64,000 nt of DNA. Origin: Calliphora vicina. Taxonomy: Eukaryota; Arthropoda; Insecta; Diptera; Calliphoridae. A program made the translations under genes and the position numbers. How positions within the stretch are numbered: the first letter of the stretch is position 1; the number at the start of each line of letters is the position of its first letter. The stretch is taken from positions 118,494,431 to 118,558,430 of the forward strand of contig NC_088781.1 of assembly GCF_958450345.1 (NCBI RefSeq), read 5' to 3'. The notes below the pieces were generated by a model that was not told where the DNA came from, did not search any database, and saw only the letters and a program-made list of their open reading frames with translations. Below are positions 45,435-57,405 of the stretch, piece after piece.

Positions 45435-47865
45435 TTAAAGAATTAAAGCAAAACTTCCCGCAAATAATGTAAAAATTACATTTTTGGTTGCTATTTTTTT
45501 ATTTTTCCTGATATTTTTTTTTTTTTGCTCTAAACATCTTTTTTGTCTTGCCTGAGAATGTCACTTAGCATGAACTCTATGCCCGAATTTGAATACCTCT
45601 TAAAGTTTCCTTATTAATAAAACAACCTTTTGACAACAATTTAATATTAATAAAAAAAACCTATAAATCTAACAAAAAGTAACGACTATTTTGCCATTTT
45701 TAGTCATATTAAATTTCAATGCTTTCCCTATAAGTTTTTATTTGTTCTAACCCCACGTTTTACATTTCTGCTCATACGATATTTTTAACCACTAAAATTC
45801 TAAACCTTTGGTTATTTGTTTTCTATAAATAATAAATCTAACAAACCTCTAACAACAGTAGCAATTTAAACTCAACTGTTTGTAGTTGTACTATTATTAA
45901 AATTGTATATTTTTTTTAAACTACTCCTCAAAATAAACCCCATGAAAAAAAAAACTACTCTGTATATAAAGTGACATTTTCTATTGCCTCCCCAAAACCC
46001 ACCCCAGAGATTAAATATTTGTTTTTGTTTCTATATACATGTACTATATAGAATATTTTCCATCATTCTACAATATTGACCACAACATTGGCTAATAAAA
46101 TTTCAATAGCTGTGTCTGTCTGTCTTTCAGTCATTGAATTTACATTCTCTATATATTTTTATATACATACATACATATATTCAATATTGAGCCACACCTA
46201 AATGTATGCTTTAGAAAATAGAAAAAATAAACAACAGCCATTGTTTCGTTTATTGTTTGTTGGTATATTAAATGATACAAAACAAGTACGTACTCATTCC
46301 AAGTATAAGTTGTCATTTGGTAAAACCTGGTGTGTATGGTGGGGAAGGGGTTGAGTTAGGAAAAATATAATATTTTCTTGTTTACAATGACGTAAATTTT
46401 GTATGAGTTTCTCAACCATAAAGACTAGAAATTTATGCTATTTAGAATGAGTTTTAAGGGGTTAAATAAATATTAAATGTATTGATTTTGTTCCTTTGAG
46501 GAAATTTAAAAAATATTATTTATTAAATAACATTTTATTCCTAGGAATTTTAAAATTTCTAAAGCATGTCCTTAGTTATTTTAAAAATAAATGTAGAAAT
46601 ATTTTGATTATATAGAAATTTTAATTAAAACATAAAATTTGTTGTTCCCAAGATAATATCTAAACAATTTTTAATTAAAATCTACAAAAATCATATAAAA
46701 ATGTTATTTTCTAACCTAAAAGTAGGCAAAGAATTTTTAATTCTAATTTTTTTGCTAAAAAGTCATAAATCTTAACTTATTTATGTAATTTAATGTATGC
46801 TAATAGTTGCATGATTAATAATGCTCCCCCAAAACTATGCTATAAATAATAATTGTTACATCATTTAGTAAAATGAGTGATAAAATAACAAAAACTATTT
46901 CAGTAATGTTTTTGTGTGTAGTTTATTAAAACATAAAATCTAAACTGTTGCTGGTTTTTTGTAAGCATCATTCTTCATATTAATAACGTTTTCCTTTTAC
47001 CCCTCATCATGCTTTAAATTATTATCATCATCCTGGTGGTATGCTATAAAAAAACTAAACCATTAATTTATATTTTATATACATATAGTGTGGTTGCTAA
47101 AAACTTTTAGTTGTGTTTAAAAATTTTCATGTTTTACCTTTTTTCTCACTCCTCCCTCTCTTGTAGTTTGTCTTTCCTTTTAACATTTAAACCGTTTTTA
47201 TGCTTCAGTAACTGTCAAAACCATAAATTATCTTGTCTAAAGCTTTATGGAAGAAACTCTTGCTGCTGCTGCTACTGCTGGCTGCTGTTGCTGCTCGTTT
47301 TACAATGACTTTATTATTTACTCTTGTCTTGACGTTTTGCTTTTTTTCACTCGTTGCTTATTGGAAAAATGACAAATTTTTCTATTTAACACTTGAATTT
47401 TAGATTGGGTTTTTTGTGTAGCCATATTAGTTTTTTTTAACTATCCTTCTTTAATGTTATAGACAATTTTGGCAACAGCTAGCATCTAGATAAATATTTG
47501 TGGTAATTTGTTTTTTTTATAGATTGTGTGAATGTTGTATTGACATGGCAAAATGATTAAAGGTTTTTAAGGTGTTTATTTTTAACATTTTCAATTGGTT
47601 TTTTGTAAAGATTTGCAGGTAAACTAATAGTTTATTATGTATTTATTATAGATTGTGAATAATTTTTGTTTTATATGTCACCTATAAGTATGCTTTGCAT
47701 TTTGAAATGTCAAGAAAACATTTGATGGGGAGTGAAAGAAATAATATGGAATATTCTGGAAGTATCAGCCATAGATAATATACATAGAGCGGAAAGTAGA
47801 TAAAACTCAAAATAATCTCTTAAACGAGTGTTGTTTTTGTTTTCACATACATTCTCACCACGTTT
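45435..47865. other. Intron-like sequence, no gene
   Basis: AT-rich; contains TACATACATACATATAT-type simple sequence (46160-46180) and a GCTGCTGCTGCTACTGCTGG run (47263) that explains the short frame at 47111-47308. Nothing else can be supported. Confidence 0.5.
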
Positions 47866-49465
47866 GTTGACAACTGAGTTAGGTCTTTGACAGGAGGGAT
47901 TCTGATCAATGATATCAGGCATAAACTTAGCTTGTATCCCTTAAAAATGTTAAATATTTCTGAAATTAGCTGATATTTTTAAGCAATTTAGAGGCCTGCG
48001 TAAAATTTGACAACTGAGTTAGGTCTTTGACGGGAGAGTTTCCGATGTATGATTTTAGGCTTTAAAATTAGCTTGTATCCCTTAAAATTGTTAAATATTT
48101 CTGAAATTACCTTATATTTTGTATGCAATTTAAGGGCTGCGTATTTTTTGACAACTGAGTTAGGTCTTTGACGGGATAGCATCAGATCTATTATATCGAA
48201 CTTAAAATTTGCTTGTATCCCTTAAAATTGTTAAATATTACTAAATTTACCTGATATTTTTAAGCAATTTAAAGGGCTGCGTATAATTTGACAACTGAGT
48301 TAGATATTTGACAGGAGAGTTTCCGATCTATGATTTTAGGATTTAAAATTTGCTTGTATACCTTAAAATTTGTAAATATTTCGGAAATTACCTGATATTT
48401 TTATGCAATTTAAAGGGCTGCGTATTCTTTGACAACTGAGTTAGGTCTTTCACAAGAGAGTTTCCGATCTATGATATCAGGCTTAATATTAGCTTGTATA
48501 CTATAAAATTGTTAAATATTTCGAAAATTACCATGATATTTTTAAGCAATTTAAAGGGCTCTGTATAATTTGACAACTGAGTTAGGTCTTTGACAGGAGA
48601 GTTTCCGATGTATGATTTTAAGCTTTAAAATTTGCTTATATAACTTAAAATTTGTAAATATTTCGGAAATTAACTGATATTTTTATGCAATTTAAAGGGC
48701 TGCGTATTCTTTGACAACTGAGTTAGGTCTTTGACAGGATAGCATCCGATCTATTATATCGGACTTAAAATTTGCTTGTATCCCTTAAAATTGTTAAATA
48801 TTTCTAAATTTATCAGATATTTTTAAGCAATTTAAAGGGTTACGTATACTTAATATGAAATAAATGAGTAATAAAATATCAATCATACGTTGTGTGGACT
48901 CTCAAATAAATAAATATAAATTATACGTATAGTTGAACTTTTTTAATTTCCAAACCGTAAAAAACTGATAATTCCTATTTGTCTCCTAAACTACTACCTG
49001 ATATTTTTAAGCAATTTAAAGGGCTGCGTATAATTTAACAAATGAGTTAGGTCTTTTACAGGAGAGTTTCCGATGTATGATTTTAGACTTTAATATTTGC
49101 TTATATTCCTTAAAATATGTAAATATTTCGGAAATTACCTGATATTTTGTATGCAATTTAAAGGGCTGCGTATTCTTTGACAACTGAGTTAGGTCTTTGA
49201 CAGGATGGCTTCCGATCTATTATATTGGACTTAAAATTTGCTTGTATCCCTTAAAATTGTTAAATATTTCTAAATTTACCAGATATTTTTAAGCAATTTA
49301 AAGGGCTGCGTATACTTAATATGAAATAAATATAATTAAAATATTAATAATCGTTGTATGGACTCTCAAATAAATAAATATCAATCATACGTATAGTTGA
49401 ACTTTTTAATTTCCTAAACGTAAAAAACTGATAAATCCTATTTGTCTCCTAAACTACTGCTCCGA
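47866..49465 (+). repeat. Tandem array D, ~141-bp unit with a higher-order block
   Basis: TGACAACTGAGTTAGGTCTT recurs near 47868, 48008, 48149, 48288, 48429, 48569, 48712, 49035 (decayed) and 49178. Each is followed by GACAGGAGAGTTTCCGATCT and TTGCTTGTATCCCTTAAAAT. After the 48712 and 49178 copies the unit runs into the same unrelated tail (CTTAATATGAAATAAAT … GGACTCTCAAATAAATAAAT … GTCTCCTAAACTACT), so unit plus tail was duplicated as a ~465-bp block. The 70- and 64-codon minus-strand frames here are repeat translation. Confidence 0.9.
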
Positions 49466-51505
49466 TTTAAAAACATTATATGAGAAAATTATAGCTGAAT
49501 ACTTAAGCTATAAGAATTATTAAATTTCAACCAACATAATAAAATATAGCATGAGTTACATTAGGTTAAAGTAGCTGAACTCGTGAACATTGTAAAAACA
49601 TTACAATAAATAGAATAAAATCAATTCATTGCAAAGATGTAAACCACATTAAACCTCAAACTTTAAAACCTTAAATTACACAATTTCACTTAAATTCTAA
49701 ATGTTAAAAATCTATTAAGAAAACTTTAATAAAATCAACATTAAAATCTTATCAAAATCTCATAAAATGTAATGATTATCTTTCTTGTATACATACATAC
49801 TTAAACAAATATTTACATTTTCCTTACAACTGCTCATTATTTAAGTTTGCATTTAATTATAATTAAAATGATTATTTCAAAAACATTTTATTATTAAGCA
49901 AAAATCTGTGACAATAGCATACCATTAAGCAAACAATTTTATGTAAATTACTTGTACAATAAAATAATGTTTTTCAGCAGAAATATGAAAACATTGTTAA
50001 CCAAATAAACATAATAATTTCAATATTTGTTAAAAAAAAAAAGTAAACAAACAAATAATTTAAAGATGATGTTGCGGTAACTGTTTACCACTGTCATGTT
50101 GGCTGTTAATATATAAAATAATGTAACTAAATGTAATATTTGTAATATCCTTGTTTAAAAAAAGGAATGTAAATATGTAAATTTTTATTTAACTTACTTT
50201 CAAGTTAACCAATTTTGGGTTTTGCCAACAGCTGTGGTCTGCTCTGTCTTTCCGCTTGTTACAAACAAGTAAACAAACACTCAAGGGCTGTTTTTTTGTT
50301 GTTGTTGTTTTCTCTTCTTGAAACCAACAAAAACAAACTAGAGAAATGTATTAATTTAAATAAAAATGAAAAGCTCTTATGAAAAGTAACATTTTTTTAT
50401 GGTTTTTCTTATATTTCTTGCTTTTGTTCTTTGTTGTTGTTTCAAATTCAAGGTAAACTCAAGCATACCTTTAGGCTGTGTTATTGTGCATTAACCAAAC
50501 AAAGGCTAAATACGAACGAAAAAACAAACTTACAACAAATTTAAAAAGTCTACTTTTAGTTAAAAAAACACAAACTTTTAAAAGAAATACCTGTTTTGGG
50601 TTTATCTTTAGAGGGTAAAAAATAATGGTTTTTGCTTTAACTAACTATTAAATATTCTATTTTCATATTTTTTTATTAAAAACATGAAAAACTTGTAAAA
50701 ATTTTGTGTATAAAATACCTTATTGTTAATAATATTTTTAATTAACTCTATTTTTTTTATCTCTTTTTCTACTTGCAATTTTTGTCTTTTCTCTTTTCCC
50801 CAACAAATTTTATTTTGTGTTGTATTTTATTTTTATTTGAAAAAAAACATAACTGCTTTCGTTGCAAAACATTTTGTTGAAATTTAATTGGAAAAACAGT
50901 ATCAAGGAGACAGGCACCAATTAAGAAATCCAATAAAATACGTTCAAAACAACCAAGGTTATCGAAGAAAGTCAAATTTATAAGTAAGTATTTTAATTAA
51001 AAACTGAATTTATTCATATGTATATTTTTTTATATATAGACACTTTTTTTGTTTTCTTTTTAAGGCACTTTGTTTTAATTAACGGTTATTTTTAAAAAAA
51101 AAATAATTAACATACTTTCAGGCATATGAAGAAAAATTAACCCTTATATGTGCATAAAAAACTGGGTTAATTATGTTCTTTAATACCAATCGTTGTTTTA
51201 CGACAACGACAGTTTCGTACTAGATTAATGAAACAAGTTCAATAATTTCTTTAATTCGAAACTATCGTTGTCGTAAAACGACTACGCCTTACATGATAAG
51301 GCTGAATATAAATTGTTATTTTTATTTGTTACATTTATAATAAAGTTTCCAAACAAATTTATAATTTTATAACGAACTTTATCATGTCAAATTTGATGTA
51401 CTCTCCGATTTTATTTCATCCCAACTTTACTGTAAATATTAAGCTCTATTTTGTATAATAAAAAAATGACAATTCGGCTGATAAAGTGATTGTTAAGTGA
51501 TTTAT
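49466..51505. other. Intron-like sequence, no confirmed gene
   Basis: AT-rich throughout. A stop-free + strand stretch at about 50890-50983 ends at the donor-like ATAA|GTAAGT. It encodes a basic peptide, but it has no good acceptor and I do not call it an exon. CGTTGTTTTACGACAACGA (51191) is a palindrome whose arms recur inverted at 51263-51282 (ATCGTTGTCGTAAAACGACT), forming a ~90-bp stem-loop. Confidence 0.5.
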
Positions 51506-51509
51506 AAGT

Positions 51510-52485
51510 TATCGGCGCTCATAGCTACCAGTGACCGAAAGCCGCAAAATGGTGTAGATCGGAAAAAAGTGGCAATAAATAGTTTAAAAGATACGGACAC
51601 ATCTTCGAAACTATTGGTCCGATTGCAAAATGTTGTATGAACGAATCGTAGAGGAAGACATAGTCTTTTAGAAAATGAAATTTGTGGCCACCCTGTTACA
51701 ATACAAACTGAGATACAGGGTGTCAAAAATTACCACATCTGCACAGTGGAGTCTAGCGGACAAAATTGATTTTCTAAACTACTGATTTGATTGCAAAATT
51801 ATGTACGAACGACTCATTGAGGAGGACATAAACTTTCAGAAAATAAAATTCATGTCCACCCTGTTAGAATACAAACTAAGACACCGGCTGCCAAAGTCGA
51901 CCTCCTCTGGTTTTAAAAACTTTGTAGAGCTCATAAATTCTACAAATATAGACAGATTTGAATGAATATTACTTGGTTATAAAGGAAATAGGAAATTTTC
52001 GCTAATTTATCTCTTTCAATTTACAAGATATTTAAATTTTCAATATTGAAATTTTATTTTTTTTTTACTTGACGGAAAAAAATGGTAATATATTTATACA
52101 ATATATTCTAAAATATTAGTCCGATTTCAAAATGATGTTTAAACAAGTCGTAGAGGAGAACATGAGCTTTCAAGAAATTAAATTTGTGACCACCCTGTTA
52201 GAATACAAAATGATATACAGGGTGTGAAAGTGGACCATATCTGCACAAAGGCATTGATCGGGAAAAATAGTGGTAATACATCTGTATCTTTTAAACTACT
52301 ATTTAAATTGCAAAATGATGTACAAACGAAACGTACATGAGGACATAAACTTTCAGAAAATTTAATATGTAACCACCCCATTCGAGTACAAGTTGAATAC
52401 AGGCTGTCAAAGACGACCTCCTTTGTTTTAAAAAACTTTGTACAACTCGTTAATTGTACAAATATCGACATATTTAATTTTACTT
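51510..52485 (+). repeat. Degenerate repeat with CCACCCTGTTAGAATACAAA, period ~170-200 bases
   Basis: The block AAACTA-ttgg-TCCGATTGCAAAATG, ACGAATCGTAGAGGARGACAT, CTTTCAGAAAATAAAATT, CCACCCTGTTAGAATACAAA, TACAGGGTGTCAAA is repeated four times (about 51595-51730, 51770-51905, 52110-52230 and 52300-52420), in two larger dimers that each end in CTTTGTA-rich sequence followed by ATTYTACAAATATMGACA. An inverted relic lies at 63275-63375. The minus-strand frames at 51502 and 52178 resemble each other because of this repetition. Confidence 0.75.
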
Positions 52486-52539
52486 TGCTCTAAGCAAAGT
52501 ACGATTTATGCGTGATTTTTAACAACTTATATGTTCTTT

Positions 52540-53600
52540 TGGAGGGTAAATGTCTGTCGTTTATTCTCACTTAGTTATTCAACATTACAGTGTAAACAAC
52601 AATGTGTTTTTGCTTCGAAAATGTAAAAATTTGGGCCAACAAAGCGTCATATGCGGGCAGTTTTTAATTTGTAAAAAAGTGCCGCTAAAGCACACCGATT
52701 GCTCATTAAAGCTTATGGTGATTGTGTTCCATTGGTTTCAACGTGCGAGAGATGGTTTGTTGGTTTTCGAATTGGTGATTTTGACACGGAAGACAAATAT
52801 CGACCATGTCAGCCAAAATAAATTTGAAGACCAGTAATTGTAGGCATGATTGTTGTCAAACTCAACTAAATCATTGAGAGCTACTCAAGCAGTAATTTCA
52901 AAACGTTTGCAAGCAGCAGAATTTATCCAAAATCAGTTAAATTGGTTATCATACGAATTGAAGACGAGAGACCTTAAAGGCGATTTTGCGAATCGACACC
53001 AAAGCCAAATATTCATGGCGCTGAGGTAATGCTATGTATTTGGTGGGATCAAAAGGGTCCTATCTATTATGAGCTACTGAAATCTGATTCATTTGAAGCT
53101 AGAATTGGCCGAAAAACGCCCAGAAAATTTGGCATAATTTTTAATTATTGATATACCCTAGGTGCTTCACTTTGAGGCCTTGTGACTCGGCACCTCCTTG
53201 TTGTTTTAAGCTCAAATTCAAAACTTAAACTTATCAATCAATACCTTTTCTATAGCTATGGGAAATTTTATTAAAATCGGTCTATCGTTTAAAAGTTACA
53301 GATTTCTCTGCCTCATATTGCAATACCTTTTAAAAACTATTTAGAATGAAGTGGTTGGGAAGTTTTGTCTCACCCGCTTTATAAACCAGACCTTGCTCCG
53401 ACCGACTACTATTTGTTTCTATCGAACGCTGTCTTTGGGATACCCTTCACGTTATTGGCCTCAAAAGATGAGTAGTACTTCTGGCTCGGAAACCATATGT
53501 TTACATAAAGATGGGAAAAGGTCATAGCTAACAATGGCCAATACTTTGAATAAATTTATATTCTACAAATGGTTCAAAATAAAAGTAAAAATTTTACAAA
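52540..53600 (+). pseudogene. Mariner transposase relic (mauritiana-type), copy 2
   Basis: The 5' sequence AGGGTAAATGTCTGTCGTTT with TTCTCACTTAGTTATTCAAC matches copy 3 inverted at 59265-59325. Coding remains in order: L-I-K-A-Y-G-D, S-T-C-E-R-W-F (52735), G-D-F-D-T-E-D (52775), a helix-turn-helix remnant with A-V-I-S-K-R-L-Q-A (52890), P-K-P-N-I-H (52998), M-L-C-I-W-W-D-Q-K-G-P-I-Y-Y-E (53030), then ~180 bases of unrelated sequence, and P-D-L-A-P-T-D-Y-Y-L-F (53388, third Asp). The first-Asp segment between the HTH and PNIH is deleted, and the second-Asp segment is lost at the insertion. Dead copy. Confidence 0.85.
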
Positions 53601-53684
53601 ATCATACCCCAATAAAATGATGTTTTTCAAAATTATGGTTATTCATTAAAAACATAACAAAATTTAAAAATATACCCAACCCAA

Positions 53685-54533
53685 TAAGCACACATAAGAT
53701 TAAAATTCAAGTGGTTGAATTTTAACTGGAATTCAATTAGAATTTCAATTCTGTTTTCAAGTATTTTTCAAGTAAAACTATGTTTGAAAATTTGTTTCAA
53801 ACTGTTTTTTATTGGCAAGATAATAAAATTTAAATTCGAAAAAATAATAGTTAAATTATAACTAAAATACAAGAATTCAATATAAATAATCACTGTTTTA
53901 TATAAAAAGTTAAAGTAAGTTCATAGTAAAATGGTGAAAAAATCAAACTTAACTCAAAAAAAATTGTTGCATTGTTTACTAAACATAATTACTGAATATA
54001 ACCACTCAATACTGCAGTCAACAGTTCCATAAAATGTGAGAAGTACATCCACTGATCACAAATATAATCAAGACAACAATAATCCTGGAAACATCATTGA
54101 CAATGCAAGTTTTGAAAGAAAAGAAGAACTGAAAAACTAATTAGCTAAATTATCCTGGTGCTCCAAATCTTTATTTATAATTGAATTGTAATATTTCATG
54201 TTAATTTATGTAAAAAAATGTAATATAAATAAAACCAATATTAATTAGAGCTTGAATATAATTATTTTGTTCGATTTGTATTGAACTATAATTCAAGGGT
54301 TGAATTAAACTATATTTCAAAGCTTAAATTCAAGTATTTTTTCGATTTGTATTTCATTGTAATTCAAGGCTGTTTTAACACTATAATGTTTGACTTGAAT
54401 TCAAGTTTCCTTTTCACTGGAGAATGCTATTGAAATAAAGTGTAACCCAAGTGTATTTCAACCCTTGAAGTTTGAATGTATGACTGGAATTCAACTTGTT
54501 CAAGTGCTTGAATTTTTGGGGCTTTGGTGCTTA
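53685..54533. mobile_element. ~850-bp MITE with TAAGCAC ends
   Basis: Left TAAGCACACATAAGATTAAA with AATTCAAG…TTGAATT, and right TTCAAGTGCTTGAATTTTTG with TTGGTGCTTA, are inverted with gaps. Many AATTCAAG/CTTGAATT words lie inside. Fragments at 29076-29235 belong to the same family. It abuts the next element, sharing the TTA at 54531-54533, so the right boundary is not independent. Confidence 0.55.
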
Positions 54534-55478
54534 CACAGAAAAAGCTATTTCTTAAAACCTTTCAATTCAAATATTTGTCACATATTGAACTGGTTTCAAT
54601 TATTTCATAATTACCCAGCAAAAATTTTGTGAATTTTTGTAATGACAACTAGTTATTTCATGCATTCTTTTGTAAGGAGTGGTGGTTACCCAGCACATTA
54701 TTTTATTTACTAGAATAAGTACTTATTTTTATACAGGCTGGTAATGAACTTTTGCATTTAGCACAGCTATCTAGTGTGTTTGACTGGAAAACGGGAGGTT
54801 AGTGGTTCGCCACCTGTCAAAGACATTAATTTTTTTGTTCATATCATATTCATTTATATGTTGATGTTAAAACTATTGTTAACTTCCAATAAAATAACTC
54901 GTACATGGAGCAGCGAGTTAGCAGCTTGACTATCAAACACAAGCAAATAATGTGACTGTTCGATTCCCACACAAGGCAATATTTTTTGTGTTTTTTTTTT
55001 AGCTACATATTCTTGTTGTGAATTTACTACTTATTTCTCAACTGATTGTAAGTACATTTGTAAGCTTGACCCCTGAATTTTTTAAAAATCTCGAACAACG
55101 GTAAGTAGTGTTTCAGTCAAATAATAAGTAGTTATCGCTTTGCTCCAATTATACTTGCTGGCTTACTAGGTAAGTAAAGTTTTTGCTGGGTAAATCTAGT
55201 ATTCATTTACTCAAAAACAAAATTTCTTGATATTTTCTATTGAATTTTGAATACAAAAATTATTGAATAGATAATTTTCGTAATTGAAACACATTTTTGT
55301 TATTTTTTGTGTTTCAATTACGAAAATTATCTATTCAATAATTTTTGTATTCAAAATTCAATAGAAAATATCAAGAAATTTTGTTTTTGAGCAAATGAAT
55401 ACTTGATTTAATTATGAAATAATTGAAACCAATTCAATATGGGATAAATGTTTGAATTGAAATATAATTTTTTCTGTG
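54534..55478. mobile_element. Long-hairpin MITE (foldback), split by a nested element
   Basis: Without its nested insert this is a 366-bp near-perfect palindrome. The arms start CACAGAAAAA, pass through CAATTCAAAYATTTGT, GGTTTCAATTATTTCATAAT and TTTCTTGATATTTTCTATTG, and meet at a 14-base loop (55294-55307). The 80-odd bases next to the loop on each side (55211-55293 and 55308-55390) pair almost without mismatch. TTA flanks both ends (54531-54533, 55479-55481). Transcribed, it would give a long double-stranded hairpin. No coding sequence. Confidence 0.85.
54614..55190. mobile_element. 577-bp element nested in the hairpin MITE, TA duplication
   Basis: Ends CCCAGCAAAAA and TTTTTGCTGGG are inverted; TA stands on each side (54612-54613, 55191-55192). 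The intact opposite arm reads CATAATTAAATC, exactly what remains after removing this element and one TA. Inside are two segments with tRNA-like words: GCACAGCTATCTAGTGTG … GTGGTTCGCCACC (54765-54820), and GAGCAGCGAGTTAGCAGC … TGTTCGATTCCCACAC (54908-54975), whose GTTCGATTCC is close to a pol III B box. A TSD of TA suggests Tc1/mariner-type mobilisation; a TTAA target context is also present. Confidence 0.8.
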
Positions 55479-55481
55479 TTA

Positions 55482-56981
55482 CTGGGTAGTATATTTTTTC
55501 ACTAAGCTCAAGTAAACAACACAAATGTAAACGAAACTATAAAATTTTAAAGGGAAACAAATTAAAGACTGTACATCAAAACCACAATCAGATAAGTCGT
55601 TTTACCGACCACACTTCTTATTTATATTTCTCTTTTTTTAAGAGCTGTTCAAATGCCATTTAAAATGTCAAAATTTGTTTATTACAAAACCCTTAAATCG
55701 TTTACTTAGAAAATTTAATAATTTTCTACAATCTTATATGTAAATACCCTTCATTGTCCAGCATTATTTTCAAACAATTTAATTTTTTTGAAATCCTTCA
55801 CATAAAATTTATCATTTACACATGAATGCAGAGAAAATTAACAATCACAAAATTGCTGTGGCATAAAATCCAATTGTCAGTTTAAAATATTATCTGTGGC
55901 AAAGAGTATAAACATAAACGCACATGGACTCTCACACACAACTACTTAAAAGCAACTGTCAGTCAAATTTTAAATTAAAAAAAATAAAACTTAAATGTAA
56001 CAATAATTTTGTACATACAATGCCATGAGTATGTATTTAAATGTCTATTATTTTGCAACACAATGCGTTATTTATATTAAAATAATATGTACAATGAATG
56101 AATAACTATAAATTTAAAGACAAGCGATAAAAAGAGAGAAAAGAACTTAATGAAAAATTGTATGGCTGCTGCAAAATGTCACTGATATGAGACTACAAAA
56201 TGCCATCATAAATAAGTACTTGTATGTTTGTTTGTTTGTTTATAATGTATTGACAATATTTAAGCCTTTTTAATGTCCTCGTCATATACTATGTACTGCA
56301 AAAATAAATAGCACAGAAATTAACTATACAGAGAGATACATACATATGTATATTGTATGTATAAATAAGTTCTAGCAGATACAAATGAAACTGTATTTGT
56401 ATACTTACTTAATATATGTGTGTGTGTATTTATGTCTAAAAACAGCAGAAACAGATATAACGGAAATGCATACTTTACATCCTTCATGTATACAAATACA
56501 AACATACCGATGGCAACAACACAGATACATTTGTTTATACATATTGGTTGAGTTGAAAAATCTATTTCGTAAACCATACTTTACCCTCAATTCTTGCTGA
56601 GCTACAAAATATAAGCGGGTCGTTAGATTTGGTTTACCTTTATTTGTATGTACGTTATCGCCAAAAGTCTTAACTAAATGGGCAACACTGCTGCTGTCAT
56701 CAGTCATCTTTCAGTTGACTCCTGTCAAAATTTTAACATGCTGCGTCATTTAGTTTGTGTTTGACAGCCATTGATAGCAAACTACCTCGTGGCTTAATGA
56801 GAAATTGGAAAACTGTGAATTAGGTCTACTCATTAATGTGCTGTTTTTCAATAGCATGTGTTTTGTTATTGTAACAACAACAAAATACATGTAAAATTTC
56901 CACTTAAAGCACTCGTTCGCTATTGAAAAACAGCACATATGTATTATTTTTTGCGGAAAATCCTATCACTCAAATAAAGGC
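55482..56981. other. Intron-like sequence, no gene
   Basis: AT-rich, with TATG/TACA simple sequence at 56335-56420 and a GTTTGTTTGTTTGTTT tract at 56227. AATAGCATGTGTTTTG (56850) and its flank CTGTTTTTCAATAGC are mirrored by GCTATTGAAAAACAG (56920-56934), a small stem-loop. The overlapping frames at 56320-56707 come from simple sequence. Confidence 0.5.
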
Positions 56982-56984
56982 TAA

Positions 56985-57405
56985 GGGCCGTTTTCTCATT
57001 AGGTGATTATCTTTCTTCCCAACGAAAAGTTTTTATGTGTTTGTGTTTTTGTAAACGAAATTAAATAGATTTTATAAAAAAAAAGTTTAATAGAGGAATT
57101 AACATTAATTTGATGGAGGATGAACTCGAAGAACATGAGTTCCAAGTGAATGCTAAAAAAGTTTATCATGCCAGGCCTAACTACCTGGCAGACATGCAGG
57201 ATAATGAATTTTTCAAAAGATTCCGGCTGTTGATGACCACATTAAACAATTCACATCTATTTTGAGAGGTATTGCCATCTGAAAATAATGTTTTTTGTCG
57301 GTATATTGAGAAAACCAAAATTGTTAACGGACAGTTTGTCGGCTTAATAAATTTATGTCGACATATAGTAACAGGCAGTTTGTCGATACATTGAGGAAAC
57401 GGGCC
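56985..57405 (+). mobile_element. 421-bp deleted PIF/Harbinger element, TAA duplication
   Basis: Ends GGGCCGTTTTCTCAT and (inverted) TTGAGGAAACGGGCC are paired, with TAA at 56982-56984 and 57406-57408. TWA duplications and GG-starting ends are Harbinger features. Unlike most MITEs here it still holds a recognisable piece of Harbinger transposase (57113-57265), which ties the ends to the superfamily. The repeated word CAGTTTGTCGRY near the right end (57329, 57376) may be a subterminal binding site. Confidence 0.8.
57113..57265 (+). pseudogene. N-terminal Harbinger transposase remnant (50 codons)
   Basis: The ATG opens a 50-codon frame ending at TGA. It begins M-E-D-E-L-E-E-H-E-F, an acidic start, then has A-R-P-N-Y-L, M-Q-D-N-E-F-F-K-R-F-R-L. 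The pattern R-x-N-Y-L…D-D/N-E-F-F-x-R-F-R-L is the conserved start of Harbinger (HARBI1-type) transposases, just before the helix-turn-helix. The DDE nuclease domain, about 300 residues, is deleted. The frame itself is intact to the stop, so the loss is by deletion rather than slow decay. Confidence 0.75.

Noticed and set aside
47111..47308. Cys/Leu-rich 65-codon frame that could look like a small secreted protein
   Set aside because: It comes from T-rich sequence plus a GCT microsatellite; no start context, signal-peptide logic or domain.
51502..52471. Two similar Cys-containing minus-strand frames (74 and 97 codons)
   Set aside because: They resemble each other only because the underlying ~170-200-bp repeat is duplicated; stops separate them and no domain is seen.
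55160..55175. Recursive-splice-like TACTAG|GTAAGTA
   Set aside because: It lies inside the terminal part of the nested CCCAGC element and has no pyrimidine tract.
56320..56707. Overlapping frames of 71-100 codons on both strands
   Set aside because: Driven by ATAC/TATG simple sequence; open on both strands, no domain.
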